DNA of 64,000 nt from Brucella rhizosphaerae (GTDB lineage Bacteria; Pseudomonadota; Alphaproteobacteria; Rhizobiales; Rhizobiaceae). Positions 47,844 through 57,242 of the stretch are shown piece after piece (position 1 is the first letter of the stretch; each line of letters starts with the position of its first letter). The position numbers and the translations under genes are program-made. The DNA lies in assembly GCF_002252475.1 (NCBI RefSeq), contig NZ_NNRK01000034.1, forward strand, positions 310,001 through 374,000, read 5' to 3'. The notes beneath the pieces are model-generated. The model did not search any database and had not been told where the DNA came from. It saw nothing but the letters and a program-made list of their open reading frames with translations.

Positions 47844-48785
47844 TTAATTCTCGGCCCAGGCTCTGATCAAATGGGTTGCGATGGCACCGGTTGCCGGTAC
47901 ACGCAGCCCATTTTCATGTGTACCTGCAAGCATCGCACGCACTTCGGCCTTCTCGAACCAGCGGCCGTCTTCGAGTTCTGAACGATCAATGGTGAAATCA
48001 TCGGCAAGAACTTCGGCGTGACAACCGATCATCAGCGAGTAGGGAAATGGCCATGGCTGGCTCGCATGATAGCCAACGCGGCCAATGGCCAGGCCCATTT
48101 CTTCAAAACTTTCACGGCGCACTGCGGCTTCGATTGTCTCACCGTGCTCGATAAAGCCTGCAAGGCATGAATAGGACCCGGCGGCGAAGTGGGCGCTTCG
48201 TGCCAGAATGCATTTTTCGCCACGAATGGGCAGCATGATTGCGACCGGATCGGTGCGCGGAAAATGCTCGGCCCCACAATTCGGGCAGATACGTTTGGCC
48301 CCACCGGCACGCATTTCGCTTTTTGTGCCGCAACGTCCACAAAAACGATGATTGCTGTGCCATGCGGTTAAAGCGGCAGCCTGTGCCAAGGCTCCCACGA
48401 TATCGGCAGGCACAAGGCCTTCCATATAGATGCTACGATAATCCTGAGCCCGGAACGGTTGCTCAAGTGCGTCAGGATCAAGCGGCGCCATAAGGGCCAC
48501 CATTGGCGCACCGTCCTGTAATCCCAGTAAAACAGGTTCATGCAGATCGGGCGAAAATGCCTGAGCTTCGTCCAGGGTAAACAGCGCACGAGGGGCGCTG
48601 TCATTCGTATAATCAAGCAAGATCCTGTTGCCGCCCAGAATCATCACTCGCGTCTCCGGCAGTTCGAGCGCCGTGAATGCCGAATCATCCTGCCGCTTTT
48701 CGGAAAGACGGTCGATGCGGTTGCCAGCGAAGCCGACAAGACGGCTCGGTTCTATTTCCGGCAGGTCATAAAGGCGAAAAGCCAT
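47844..48785 (-). CDS. nudC: NAD+ diphosphatase (Nudix)
   Basis: Hydrolyses NADH/NAD+ to mononucleotides and, in studied members, removes NAD caps from RNA. The 313-residue protein has an N-terminal domain, a zinc ribbon CGRCGTKS ... CPNCGAEHFPRTDP at about residues 148-175, the Nudix box in GFIEHGETIEAAVRRESFEE (about 211-230) and the NudC-specific SQPWPFPYSLM. It is tail-to-tail with pheA with no intervening base. Confidence 0.94.
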   Translation of the reverse strand: MAFRLYDLPEIEPSRLVGFAGNRIDRLSEKRQDDSAFTALELPETRVMILGGNRILLDYTNDSAPRALFTLDEAQAFSPDLHEPVLLGLQDGAPMVALMAPLDPDALEQPFRAQDYRSIYMEGLVPADIVGALAQAAALTAWHSNHRFCGRCGTKSEMRAGGAKRICPNCGAEHFPRTDPVAIMLPIRGEKCILARSAHFAAGSYSCLAGFIEHGETIEAAVRRESFEEMGLAIGRVGYHASQPWPFPYSLMIGCHAEVLADDFTIDRSELEDGRWFEKAEVRAMLAGTHENGLRVPATGAIATHLIRAWAEN

Positions 48786-48831
48786 GATTTTCTCGGGAAT
48801 GGTTTTCTTTGGGGATCAAGCTTGAGGGATA

Positions 48832-49236
48832 TCAGAGGGCCGCACGGATCTTTTCGATCAGATCGTGCGCATCTGCGTCGTCATAGGTTTCACGGGTACC
48901 ATGGCCCCAGACAGGTCCCGGCCATCCGGCATCGCCTTCATTGCGTGCAATGACATGTATGTGGAGCTGGCGGACAATGTTGCCCAAAGCGCCGGTATTG
49001 ATTTTGAGGCAATTGGTTGCCTTCTTGAGCGCTTGCGAAACAATCGCGGCTTCAAAAGTCAGCATGGTCTGATCGAGCGGTGTCATATCGTGAATTTCGG
49101 CCAGTTTCGCACGGCGCGGCACGAGGATCAGCCATGGCCAGCGCTTGTCATTCATCAGCCTCAGTTCGCACAAGCCGAGCTTGGCGACTGAAAAAGTATC
49201 GGCATCGAGCCGTTTATCGAGTTCAAACTGTTCCAT
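48832..49236 (-). CDS. HIT family protein
   Basis: A 134-residue histidine-triad-fold protein, probably a nucleotide hydrolase. ATG 49236 starts MEQFELDKRLDADT; a longer frame to 49380 would run through the SRP RNA gene and is rejected. The HIT motif reads QLHIHVIARNEGDAGWPGPVWG: the first His of the HxHxH triad is Gln, while the central catalytic His is kept. RWPWLILVPRRAKLAEIHDM is typical of the small alphaproteobacterial HIT group. Confidence 0.88.
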   Translation of the reverse strand: MEQFELDKRLDADTFSVAKLGLCELRLMNDKRWPWLILVPRRAKLAEIHDMTPLDQTMLTFEAAIVSQALKKATNCLKINTGALGNIVRQLHIHVIARNEGDAGWPGPVWGHGTRETYDDADAHDLIEKIRAAL

Positions 49237-49301
49237 AATATAATTCTTATCAGTTTTTTCGTCTCTGCGCTTGCTTTTTGCGTGCCAATTGACGATATGC
49301 A

Positions 49302-49405
49302 GCGTGGGAGGTTGGTGGTGGACGAGCCACTCGCCAACCGGGTCAGATCCGGAAGGAAGCAGCCCTAACGAGCCAGGCACGGGTCGCCGTGCCAGCCTCC
49401 CACCT
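49302..49405 (+). ncRNA. ffs: Signal recognition particle RNA (4.5S type)
   Basis: Contains the universal SRP core GGTCAGATCCGGAAGGAAGC followed by AGCC, with the tetraloop GGAA at the tip. The outer stem GTGGGAGG (49304-49311) pairs with CCTCCCAC (49396-49403). The length of about 100 bases is standard for the small bacterial SRP RNA, which binds Ffh for co-translational targeting. Its place just upstream of dnaX is common in alphaproteobacteria. Ends are estimated from the outer stem. Confidence 0.93.
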
Positions 49406-49529
49406 TTCTTTCACGACGATGATGGCTGTTGATGGTTGATGAGCCAATGTCGAAGTCACTTTCGTCTCCGGTCCAAACTGTTTAGAGTTTCAGACTGGAC
49501 AAAAGCGAACAGGGAGCGGAAGGGTCGCA

Positions 49530-51368
49530 ATGGACACAAAATCCGATAGTAGCGCCTATCGCGTTCTCGCCCGCAAGTATCGCCCCCAGAATTTCAATGA
49601 TCTGATCGGCCAGGAGCCGATGGTTCGCACGCTGAAAAACGCGTTCGAAACCGGCCGTATTGCGCAGGCCTGGATGCTGACCGGTGTGCGCGGCGTGGGT
49701 AAGACCACAACAGCGCGTATTCTGGCGCGGGCACTCAATTACAAGACTGATTCCATCGATCAGCCGACGATCGATTTGTCCGTACCGGGCGAACATTGTC
49801 AGGCGATCATGGAAGGCCGCCATGTCGATGTGATCGAAATGGATGCGGCTTCCCATACTGGTATTGATGATATTCGCGAGATTATTGAACAGGTGCGCTA
49901 TCGCCCTGTTTCAGCGCGCTACAAAGTTTATATCATCGACGAAGTGCACATGCTTTCCAATCAGGCATTCAACGGCCTGTTGAAGACGCTTGAAGAGCCG
50001 CCGCCGCATGTGAAATTCATCTTTGCGACAACCGAAATCCGTAAAGTTCCGATCACTGTTTTGTCGCGTTGTCAGCGTTTTGATCTGCGTCGCATCGAAT
50101 CGGGCACCTTGGCTGCGCATCTGCGCCGCATCGCGGAAGCCGAACAGATCGAAGTCGATGACACATCGCTCGCGATGATTGCACGCGCTGGCGAAGGCTC
50201 TGCACGCGATTCGCTCTCTATTTTTGATCAGGCCATTGCTCATGGCGCAGGCCACGTATCGGCGGAAGCTGTGCGTTCAATGCTTGGCCTTGCCGATCGC
50301 GCCCGCATCATTGATCTGTTCGAGATGCTGATGCGTGGCGATGTGGCCGGTGCTTTGACCGAGTTTCGTGCGCAGTATGATGTCGGTGCTGATCCGTCGG
50401 TCGTGCTCACCGATCTTGCAGACTTCAACCATCTGGTGACGCGCCTGCGCTTCACGCCTGATGTCGCGGACGATGTTTCGCTTTCAGAAGATGAGCGCGT
50501 GCGTGGCCGCGATTTTTCGCAAAAGCTGTCCATCCGCGTGCTTTCCCGCACATGGCAGATGCTGCTCAAAGGCATTGCGGAAGTTGATACAGCATCGCGG
50601 CCTGTTCAGGCGGCTGAAATGCTGTTGATCCGTCTGGCGCATGCTGCCGATTTGCCAACGCTTGATGAAGCGTTGAAAGGGTTGGAAAACGGCTCGGTTT
50701 CGGCTCCACGTCCGCAGCCATCGGGTGGTGCTAGGCCAAATGGTGGCTCTCAGCCTGAGGCGCGAGCAAGTGCGGATGCGATTGCATCGTCCATGATGCC
50801 TGCATCGGGTGGTGCTGCCACTGCGATGCGCCTGGTGGCCCCCCTGGCGGATCCCCTTGTGGAAACACAGCCGCAGCCAGTACAGCCCCCTGCGCTTCAG
50901 CAATTTGTCGATAATACGCCACAGCCTTCGGTTCCGATCAACAGTCTTGCCGACATTGTCGCATTGGCTGATAAATATCGTGATATGCAGTTCAAGATTC
51001 TGGTCAAGAACTGCGTACGACTGTCATCTATCGCTCCCGGACGGCTTGAAATCGGCCTGACGGATGATGCACCGAAGTCGCTGCCAAGCGACATTTCACA
51101 ACGCCTCCTGAACTGGACCAGCATTCGCTGGGTGGTGACAGTAGCGCGTGATGTTTCGGGGCAGACGGTTGCGGAAGCAGAAACAGAGCGTCGCGATAAT
51201 CTTGTCACAGATGCCCGCGCAGACCCGGATGTTGCCGCTATTCTGGCCGCTTTTCCCGGCGCAAAGATCACTGACGTCCGTATTGCCGTTGCAGAACAGA
51301 GTGACGATGACGATATTGATCTGGATACGATTGAAGACGTGCCGGGCGCGCCTTCTGATGACGACTGA
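49530..51368 (+). CDS. dnaX: DNA polymerase III subunits gamma and tau
   Basis: Clamp-loader ATPase, 612 residues. It shows [20 protein letters not shown] at the start, Walker [15 protein letters not shown] at about residues 53-66, Walker [12 protein letters not shown] at about 132-142, and sensor 1 [12 protein letters not shown]. The four-Cys zinc module normally found between Walker A and B is reduced to one Cys ([10 protein letters not shown]). A Pro/Ala/Gly-rich linker at about 390-470 joins the tau C-terminal domain. dnaX-ybaB-recR is a conserved operon. Confidence 0.95.
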   Translation: MDTKSDSSAYRVLARKYRPQNFNDLIGQEPMVRTLKNAFETGRIAQAWMLTGVRGVGKTTTARILARALNYKTDSIDQPTIDLSVPGEHCQAIMEGRHVDVIEMDAASHTGIDDIREIIEQVRYRPVSARYKVYIIDEVHMLSNQAFNGLLKTLEEPPPHVKFIFATTEIRKVPITVLSRCQRFDLRRIESGTLAAHLRRIAEAEQIEVDDTSLAMIARAGEGSARDSLSIFDQAIAHGAGHVSAEAVRSMLGLADRARIIDLFEMLMRGDVAGALTEFRAQYDVGADPSVVLTDLADFNHLVTRLRFTPDVADDVSLSEDERVRGRDFSQKLSIRVLSRTWQMLLKGIAEVDTASRPVQAAEMLLIRLAHAADLPTLDEALKGLENGSVSAPRPQPSGGARPNGGSQPEARASADAIASSMMPASGGAATAMRLVAPLADPLVETQPQPVQPPALQQFVDNTPQPSVPINSLADIVALADKYRDMQFKILVKNCVRLSSIAPGRLEIGLTDDAPKSLPSDISQRLLNWTSIRWVVTVARDVSGQTVAEAETERRDNLVTDARADPDVAAILAAFPGAKITDVRIAVAEQSDDDDIDLDTIEDVPGAPSDDD

Positions 51369-51394
51369 ATTTTAAAAGACTATGGAGTGAACCC

Positions 51395-51718
51395 ATGCGT
51401 GACATGATGGGCATGATGAAGCAGGCGAAGGAATTGCAGGCCAAGATGAAGGCCATGCAGGATGAGATCGCCAATCTTGAAGCGACCGCATCTTCGGGTG
51501 GCGGTCTGGTCACGATCACGCTTTCAGGCAAGGGCACATTATCGGCTCTTAAGATCGATCCGTCGCTTGCCAAGGAAGAAGAGGTGGAAATCCTCGAAGA
51601 TCTGATCATCGCAGCCCACAACGATGCCAAGGCGAAGCTTGAAGCGGAAATGGCTGAAAAGACGCAGTCGCTGACCGCTGGTTTGCCAATCCCTCCGGGC
51701 TTCAAGCTGCCATTTTAA
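51395..51718 (+). CDS. YbaB/EbfC family nucleoid-associated protein
   Basis: A 107-residue DNA-binding protein with the typical start [20 protein letters not shown], central [19 protein letters not shown] and C-terminal [12 protein letters not shown]. It is believed to act with RecR and DnaX in nucleoid organisation or repair. It lies 26 bases after dnaX and 101 bases before recR. Confidence 0.93.
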   Translation: MRDMMGMMKQAKELQAKMKAMQDEIANLEATASSGGGLVTITLSGKGTLSALKIDPSLAKEEEVEILEDLIIAAHNDAKAKLEAEMAEKTQSLTAGLPIPPGFKLPF

Positions 51719-51819
51719 GAAAAATGGGGAATAGGCGGCAGAGCGCTGTTTGCTTTTCTGCGGCCTTTCATTCCCCATAACCGTCTGTTCTATATCCCTC
51801 CTTTCTTCCCCGAAGCAGC

Positions 51820-52425
51820 ATGTCAAAACGTATAGCCGGTCCTGAAATCGAACGCCTTATCCAGCTTCTGGCCCGTGTGCCGGGGCTTGGGCCGCGTTCG
51901 GCGCGCCGTGCGGCGCTGCATCTGATAAAAAAGAAAGAGGCGCTGCTGATCCCGCTTGGCGGCGCGATGCAGGATGCCGCTGATAAGGTGCGTATCTGCT
52001 CGTGCTGCGGCAATGTCGATACCTCTGATCCTTGCACGATCTGCACGGATGTCCGTCGTGACCCCTCCATGCTGATCGTCGTGGAAGACGTTTCCGACCT
52101 TTGGGCACTGGAACGTGCTGGAACAATGAATGTCCGCTATCATGTGCTTGGCGGGAGATTGTCGCCACTCGACGGCATTGGTCCGGATGACCTCAACATC
52201 AAGGGGCTGGTTGAGCGCGTCGCAACAGGCGAAATCAAGGAAGTGATTCTTGCCGTCAACGCGACGGTGGAAGGGCAGACGACTGCCCACTACATCACCG
52301 ATCAGCTGACCGATTTCGATATACGTGTCACGAGGCTTGCCCACGGGGTGCCGGTGGGCGGTGAGCTTGATTATCTTGACGAAGGGACGCTTGCAGCTGC
52401 TTTGCGAGCAAGAACCGCACTATAA
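51820..52425 (+). CDS. recR: Recombination protein RecR
   Basis: Acts with RecF and RecO in gap repair. The 201-residue protein has the HhH segment [20 protein letters not shown], the four-Cys zinc finger [16 protein letters not shown] at about residues 58-73, and a Toprim domain ([17 protein letters not shown] ... [18 protein letters not shown]). The C-terminal [20 protein letters not shown] is diagnostic. Confidence 0.96.
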   Translation: MSKRIAGPEIERLIQLLARVPGLGPRSARRAALHLIKKKEALLIPLGGAMQDAADKVRICSCCGNVDTSDPCTICTDVRRDPSMLIVVEDVSDLWALERAGTMNVRYHVLGGRLSPLDGIGPDDLNIKGLVERVATGEIKEVILAVNATVEGQTTAHYITDQLTDFDIRVTRLAHGVPVGGELDYLDEGTLAAALRARTAL

Positions 52426-52450
52426 GCATCAAAAAAATTGGAGAACAGGC

Positions 52451-53710
52451 ATGATGGCAGGCAAGTGGAAATCAAGCTTGAAACTCGCTCTCGGCTTGTT
52501 CGCAGTGCTTACCATTAATCCAGCGATAGCAGCTCCTTCCAAAGCGCAAGTTGAAAGCCAGTATCGCAACTGGATCGAAAAAGACCTCTGGCCGGAAGCC
52601 AAAGCTGCAGGCGTTTCCCGTGCTGTTTTCGAGCAGGCTTTTGCGGGTGTTACCATCAACTGGAAACTGCCTGATCTGGTTATTCCTGGCGAAAAGCCGA
52701 CGACACCCAAAGAACAAAAACAGGCTGAATTCGGTGCTCCAGGCAAATATTTCAATGCCAAAACGCTTGGTTCTGTGACCAGTGGCGGCAAGGCCAGACT
52801 TGGCCAGAATGCAAGTCTGCTGAAAAGAATCGAGCAGCAATATGGTGTGCCGGGCCGTATTGTCGTTGCGATTTGGGGCCGCGAATCCGGCTTTGGCACG
52901 GTCAAGATTCCTTATAATGCGTTTGAAGTGCTTGGCACCAAAGCTTTTATGGCAACGCGCAAGGACATGTTCCGCAAGGAGCTGATCGCAGCACTTGAGA
53001 TCACCTCACGCGGTTATATTGCGAATGGTTCCATGAAAAGCTCGTGGGCCGGTGCGCTCGGCCAGCCGCAATTCATGCCGACATCCTATCTCAAACATGC
53101 AGTCGATTTCGATGGCGATGGCAAGCGTGATATCTGGAACTCGGTGCCGGATACACTGGCATCTATCGCCAATTATCTCAAAATTCATGGCTGGCAGAGC
53201 GGGCGCGACTGGGGTTATGAGGTCAATGTACCTCAGAATATTTCCTGCTCGCTGGAAGGTCCTGATCAGGGCAAGACATTTGCCGACTGGGCAAAACTGG
53301 GCATCAGCCGCGCCAACGGCAAGGCATTTCCGGCCAATGAACTTAAGGGTGAGGGCTTTCTGCTCATGCCCGCTGGTCGTTATGGCCCGGCCTTTATCGT
53401 GACGCCGAATTTCTACGTCATCAAAGATTATAATATGAGCGATCTCTATGCGCTCTTCATCGGCCATGTCGGCGATCGCATCGCATACGGCGCTGGTGAT
53501 TTCCAGACCCAATGGGGCAATGTCGGCACCATGTATCGCTCCGACATTCAGGCCATGCAGAAGCGCATGCAGGCACAGGGCTATGATGTTGGCAAGGCCG
53601 ATGGCCTGCCCGGCTTTAAAACCCGCCGCTCAATCGGTCTGTGGCAATCCAGGAATGGAATGGCCCCGACCTGCTTCACCCAGCCTGAACTGGTAAAATC
53701 AATTCGCTAA
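52451..53710 (+). CDS. Lytic murein transglycosylase (MltB type) with peptidoglycan-binding domain
   Basis: Cleaves peptidoglycan glycan strands in the periplasm. ATG 52451 behind TTGGAGAAC gives 419 residues; a longer frame to 52325 inside recR is rejected. A signal peptide (LKLALGLFAVLTINPAIA) precedes the SLT domain with the catalytic Glu in IWGRESGFG, then MKSSWAGALGQPQFMPTSY and DFDGDGKRDIWNSVPD. A C-terminal peptidoglycan-binding fold (IQAMQKRMQAQGYDVGKADG) covers about residues 355-410. Confidence 0.92.
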   Translation: MMAGKWKSSLKLALGLFAVLTINPAIAAPSKAQVESQYRNWIEKDLWPEAKAAGVSRAVFEQAFAGVTINWKLPDLVIPGEKPTTPKEQKQAEFGAPGKYFNAKTLGSVTSGGKARLGQNASLLKRIEQQYGVPGRIVVAIWGRESGFGTVKIPYNAFEVLGTKAFMATRKDMFRKELIAALEITSRGYIANGSMKSSWAGALGQPQFMPTSYLKHAVDFDGDGKRDIWNSVPDTLASIANYLKIHGWQSGRDWGYEVNVPQNISCSLEGPDQGKTFADWAKLGISRANGKAFPANELKGEGFLLMPAGRYGPAFIVTPNFYVIKDYNMSDLYALFIGHVGDRIAYGAGDFQTQWGNVGTMYRSDIQAMQKRMQAQGYDVGKADGLPGFKTRRSIGLWQSRNGMAPTCFTQPELVKSIR

Positions 53711-53717
53711 CGTTGAT

Positions 53718-53748
53718 TGCCGGGAGCCAAAACTCCCGGCATCAGTAT
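53718..53748. terminator. Terminator between the transglycosylase gene and fdhA
   Basis: A perfect 9-bp stem TGCCGGGAG / CTCCCGGCA with a CCAAAA loop, followed by TCAGTATTTT. It lies between converging genes. Confidence 0.75.
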
Positions 53749-53749
53749 T

Positions 53750-54940
53750 TTAAGCGGCCTTTGTCAGCATCCCGTGCGGGTCGAGAACGAATTTCTTCGC
53801 CACACCCTGATCAAAGCTTTCATAGCCCTGCGGCGCGTCATCCAGCGAAATCACCTGCGCATTGACGATTTCGGCAATGTTCAGGCGCCCATGCAGAATG
53901 GCTTGCATCAGCTGGCGGTTATATTTGACCACCGGCGTCTGGCCCGTATGGAAAGATTGTGCTTTTGCCCAGCCAAGACCAAATCGTAGCGAAAGGTTTC
54001 CCTGCTTGGCGGCACTATCAACCGCGCCCGGATCATCTGTCACGTAAAGACCGGGAATACCGATGGAGCCTGCCGGGCGGGTAATCTCCATCATCTGGTT
54101 GAGCACGATTGCCGGTTGTTCGCCACCGCTGTGACCACGCGCTTCAAAGCCCACGGCATCAATGGCGCTGTCGACTTCATTGCTGCCAGTTACTTCGGCA
54201 ATCATATCGCCGAGGCGGTCACTCGCAGAAAGATCAATCGGTTCGAATCCTACTTTGCGTGCGTGCTCCAGCCGCTCCTTGTTGAAGTCGCCGACCATGA
54301 CGACTGCGGCACCCAAGATGCGAGCGGAAGCAGCCGCAGCCAATCCAACGGGACCGGCGCCAGCGACATAGACAATCGAACCAACCCCAACACCGGCCTT
54401 TACGGCCCCATGGAAACCGGTGGGCAGAATGTCGGAAAGCATGGTCAGGTCACGGATTTTTTCGATAGCCTGTTCACGATCCGGGAATTTCAGCAGGTTG
54501 AAATCGGCATAAGGCACCATGACATAGCGCGCCTGTCCGCCAATCCAGCCTCCCATATCAACGTAGCCATAAGCGCCGCCAGCGCGCGATGGGTTGACGG
54601 TGAGGCAGACGCCGGTGTCCTGCGATTTACAGCAACGGCAGCGTCCGCAAGCAACGTTGAAGGGTACGGAAACGATATCGCCCACTTCGAGCATTTCAAC
54701 ATCGCTGCCTTTTTCGATTACTTCGCCGGTAATCTCATGGCCAAGAACAAGGCCCGGCATGGCAGTTGTACGGCCGCGAACCATGTGCTGGTCGGAACCG
54801 CAAATATTGGTTGTGATGACTTTCAGGATGACGGCGTGGTCCAGCTTGCGCCCATCCGGACCGCTCAGCACAGGATCATCAATGTCACGAACTTCGACTT
54901 TACCCGGGCGCATATAAACAACGCCTCTGTTCCTGCTCAT
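53750..54940 (-). CDS. fdhA: Glutathione-independent formaldehyde dehydrogenase
   Basis: Zinc- and NAD-dependent enzyme that oxidises formaldehyde to formate, of the Pseudomonas putida FdhA type. The 396-residue protein has catalytic zinc ligands Cys47 (NICGSDQH) and His68-Glu69 (LGHEITGEV), a structural zinc lobe CGRCRCCKSQDTGVC at about 98-112, and the NAD loop VAGAGPVGLAAAASARILG. Insertions in the C-terminal part (GLYVTDDPGAVD) fit this subgroup. A LysR regulator gene lies upstream on the same strand. Confidence 0.9.
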   Translation of the reverse strand: MSRNRGVVYMRPGKVEVRDIDDPVLSGPDGRKLDHAVILKVITTNICGSDQHMVRGRTTAMPGLVLGHEITGEVIEKGSDVEMLEVGDIVSVPFNVACGRCRCCKSQDTGVCLTVNPSRAGGAYGYVDMGGWIGGQARYVMVPYADFNLLKFPDREQAIEKIRDLTMLSDILPTGFHGAVKAGVGVGSIVYVAGAGPVGLAAAASARILGAAVVMVGDFNKERLEHARKVGFEPIDLSASDRLGDMIAEVTGSNEVDSAIDAVGFEARGHSGGEQPAIVLNQMMEITRPAGSIGIPGLYVTDDPGAVDSAAKQGNLSLRFGLGWAKAQSFHTGQTPVVKYNRQLMQAILHGRLNIAEIVNAQVISLDDAPQGYESFDQGVAKKFVLDPHGMLTKAA

Positions 54941-55037
54941 GTCTACCTCCTCCAGATCGACCGTGCGGATCAGTCCCGATCCGCATAATGGGTCGAGAGA
55001 TGTGCGGGGACATCCCCGTGCTGGAAGCCTACAGCGC

Positions 55038-55955
55038 TTATCGGTCGGGGAGTTGTTCTGTGCGCGACATGTCTGGTTCTCTCATCAGCATGTCGGCGAA
55101 AGATTTGAGTGCCTTGGTCTGATAGCGATCATTGTGCGAAAGCATGAGAAACTGTCTCTGTGGCAGCACGAAGTTGGCTTTTACCAGTGTGCCCGCGGCA
55201 AGATGTGGCGCTGCCACCAGTTCAGAAATTGCGGTGACATAGTTGCCAGACAATACGGCAGAGCAGATAGCCTCGTTGGATGGCAGTTCCAGTGCGATGT
55301 TAAGACGTGCAGGATTGTAGCCTGCGACACGCATTGCATCCTCGAATACGCTGCGGGTGCCTGAGCCATGTTCGCGCAATATCCACTTTCCATGAAACAG
55401 TGTGTCCCATGTGAGCTTACCGGCATCGCACCAGTCGTGATCCGGTCGTGTAACGACGATCAGCTGATCGGTGGCAACTTTGCGCAGCGAAAGAGCAGGG
55501 GCCTGCACTGCGCCTTCTACGAGCCCGATATCAGCAAGCCCCGCCTCAGTCGCCTCGGTCACACTTTCCGTGTTGCCAAGCGTCAGACGCACATCGATCA
55601 TGGGATATGTGGCATGAAACTGTGCCAGATAGGGTGGCAGCCAGTAGCTGGCGATGGTTTGGCTCGCATGTATGGCAAGAGTGCCGCGTTTGCCGCCACC
55701 GAGTTCCGAAAGCATACGCTCCGCCGATTGTGCTCGGGCCAATGTTGCGCGGGCTTCATCCAGAAACATGCGCCCATCGCCCGTCAGCTCAATTCGCCTT
55801 CCAATGCGATTGAAAAGCATCGCGCCATAGCGTTCTTCCAGCGTGCGGATCGCTGAACTCACCGCTGATGGCGTGAGATGAAGCGCTTCGGACGCACGCG
55901 TGAGGTGTTCACGCTCAGCCACTTCGATGAAAATACGTAATTGTTCCAGTGTCAT
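55038..55955 (-). CDS. LysR family transcriptional regulator
   Basis: A 305-residue LysR protein. The N-terminal helix-turn-helix reads RIFIEVAEREHLTRASEALHLTPSAVSSAIRTLEERYG over residues 6-43, and the effector domain shows GTLAIHASQTIASYWLPPYLAQF. It is divergent from a YeiH-type gene, the same pairing as the LysR gene yeiE with yeiH in E. coli, so regulation of that gene is likely. Confidence 0.88.
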   Translation of the reverse strand: MTLEQLRIFIEVAEREHLTRASEALHLTPSAVSSAIRTLEERYGAMLFNRIGRRIELTGDGRMFLDEARATLARAQSAERMLSELGGGKRGTLAIHASQTIASYWLPPYLAQFHATYPMIDVRLTLGNTESVTEATEAGLADIGLVEGAVQAPALSLRKVATDQLIVVTRPDHDWCDAGKLTWDTLFHGKWILREHGSGTRSVFEDAMRVAGYNPARLNIALELPSNEAICSAVLSGNYVTAISELVAAPHLAAGTLVKANFVLPQRQFLMLSHNDRYQTKALKSFADMLMREPDMSRTEQLPDR

Positions 55956-56058
55956 AGCTTCAATCGTTCGATTTTATCGAATGAATTGTGACATATTATG
56001 CGATGGAATGAACAGAAGAAATGCGGCATCTGATTGGAAAATATTTCTCAAGAATTGA

Positions 56059-57090
56059 ATGCTAATCCAGATGACAGCCGTAACCTCGAATAAATTCAAG
56101 AACATTCTCCCCGGTCTTGCGCTCAGCCTCGCCGTCTCGGCACTGGCTGTCGGGCTTGAAAAGGTTGAAGAGCACTATACAGGCAAAGCGTGGCTCGAAG
56201 CGCTGGTTCTTGCGATCCTGATCGGAACGGCTGTCAGAACGATTTTTCGCCCCGGCAAACAATTTGCCAAAGGCATAAGCTTTTCAGCCAAAATGCTGCT
56301 GGAGATTGCTGTTGTGCTTCTGGGGGCTTCCATCAGCGCAAGTGCTGTGATTGATGCCGGACCGGGTTTGATACTTGGTATTGCAAGCGTGGTGGTGATG
56401 GCAATTACATTCAGCTATGGCATCGGGCGCTTGCTTAAATTGCCTCATCGCATGGCTGTTCTGGTGGCTTGTGGCAATTCCATCTGCGGTAATTCGGCCA
56501 TTGCGGCCACAGCACCAGTCATTGGAGCGGACAGTGAAGACGTGGCCGCCTCAATTGCCTTTACGGCTATTCTTGGCGTTGTCGTGGTATTGCTCCTGCC
56601 CCTGTTGGTGCCGTTGCTGGGCCTGTCGCATACACAATATGGTATTCTTGCAGGCTTGACGGTTTATGCTGTACCGCAGGTTCTCGCGGCCACCGCCCCG
56701 ATTGCCAGCATTAGCGTGCAGCTTGGAACATTGGTCAAGCTGGTGCGTGTTCTGATGCTCGGCCCAGTCATTCTGACGCTGTCAGTTCTGGCCGGTAACA
56801 AGGATGCAGAAGTGAAGCCCGGCTTCCTGCAACTTGTGCCTTGGTTCATCATCGGCTTTCTCGGCATGATGGCGCTGCGCTCACTGCACCTGATCCCGAA
56901 CACGATTTTGCCAGGCATTCAATTCACGTCTACGACCCTGACGATCATTTCCATGGCCGCCCTTGGACTGGGTGTCGATGTGCGCTCTGTAGCCTCAGCG
57001 GGGGGGCGTGTAACACTTACCGCCATTCTGTCGCTGCTGGTATTGGGCGCAATCAGCCTTGGGCTGATCCATCTGCTTGGTGTGGTGTAA
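56059..57090 (+). CDS. YeiH family (UPF0324) putative sulfate exporter
   Basis: A 343-residue integral membrane protein with about ten hydrophobic segments. Family hallmarks are KMLLEIAVVLLGASISASAV, the conserved LVACGNSICGNSAIAATAPV, SEDVAASIAFTAILGVVVVL and the C-terminal ALGLGVDVRSVASAGGRV. The family is annotated as putative sulfate exporters with weak experimental support. Transcribed divergently from the LysR gene with a 103-base control region. Confidence 0.87.
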   Translation: MLIQMTAVTSNKFKNILPGLALSLAVSALAVGLEKVEEHYTGKAWLEALVLAILIGTAVRTIFRPGKQFAKGISFSAKMLLEIAVVLLGASISASAVIDAGPGLILGIASVVVMAITFSYGIGRLLKLPHRMAVLVACGNSICGNSAIAATAPVIGADSEDVAASIAFTAILGVVVVLLLPLLVPLLGLSHTQYGILAGLTVYAVPQVLAATAPIASISVQLGTLVKLVRVLMLGPVILTLSVLAGNKDAEVKPGFLQLVPWFIIGFLGMMALRSLHLIPNTILPGIQFTSTTLTIISMAALGLGVDVRSVASAGGRVTLTAILSLLVLGAISLGLIHLLGVV

Positions 57091-57184
57091 GCGTTACAAT
57101 CTCCACAACGGTCCCGAAACAGTGCGGAACGCGCTCTGAGATAAGTTCAGGCACCGAAGCTCTTATAGGTTTTCTGTTCTGACC

Positions 57185-57214
57185 AAAGAAAAAGCCCGCC
57201 AGATGGCGGGCTTT
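57185..57214 (-). terminator. Rho-independent terminator of rpsA
   Basis: A perfect 10-bp stem AAAGCCCGCC / GGCGGGCTTT with a 4-base loop. Read on the - strand it is followed by TTCTTTGG. It lies 28 bases after the rpsA stop codon. Confidence 0.85.
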
Positions 57215-57242
57215 CTCATGTTTGGTCGAAGGGACGAAAAAC

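Noticed and set aside
48832-49380. 182-residue version of the HIT protein
   Set aside because: The extension would be read through the SRP RNA gene; an ATG at 49236 gives the normal family length.
54116-54988. 290-codon + strand frame opposite fdhA
   Set aside because: The - strand protein has complete zinc and NAD motifs; the + frame has none.
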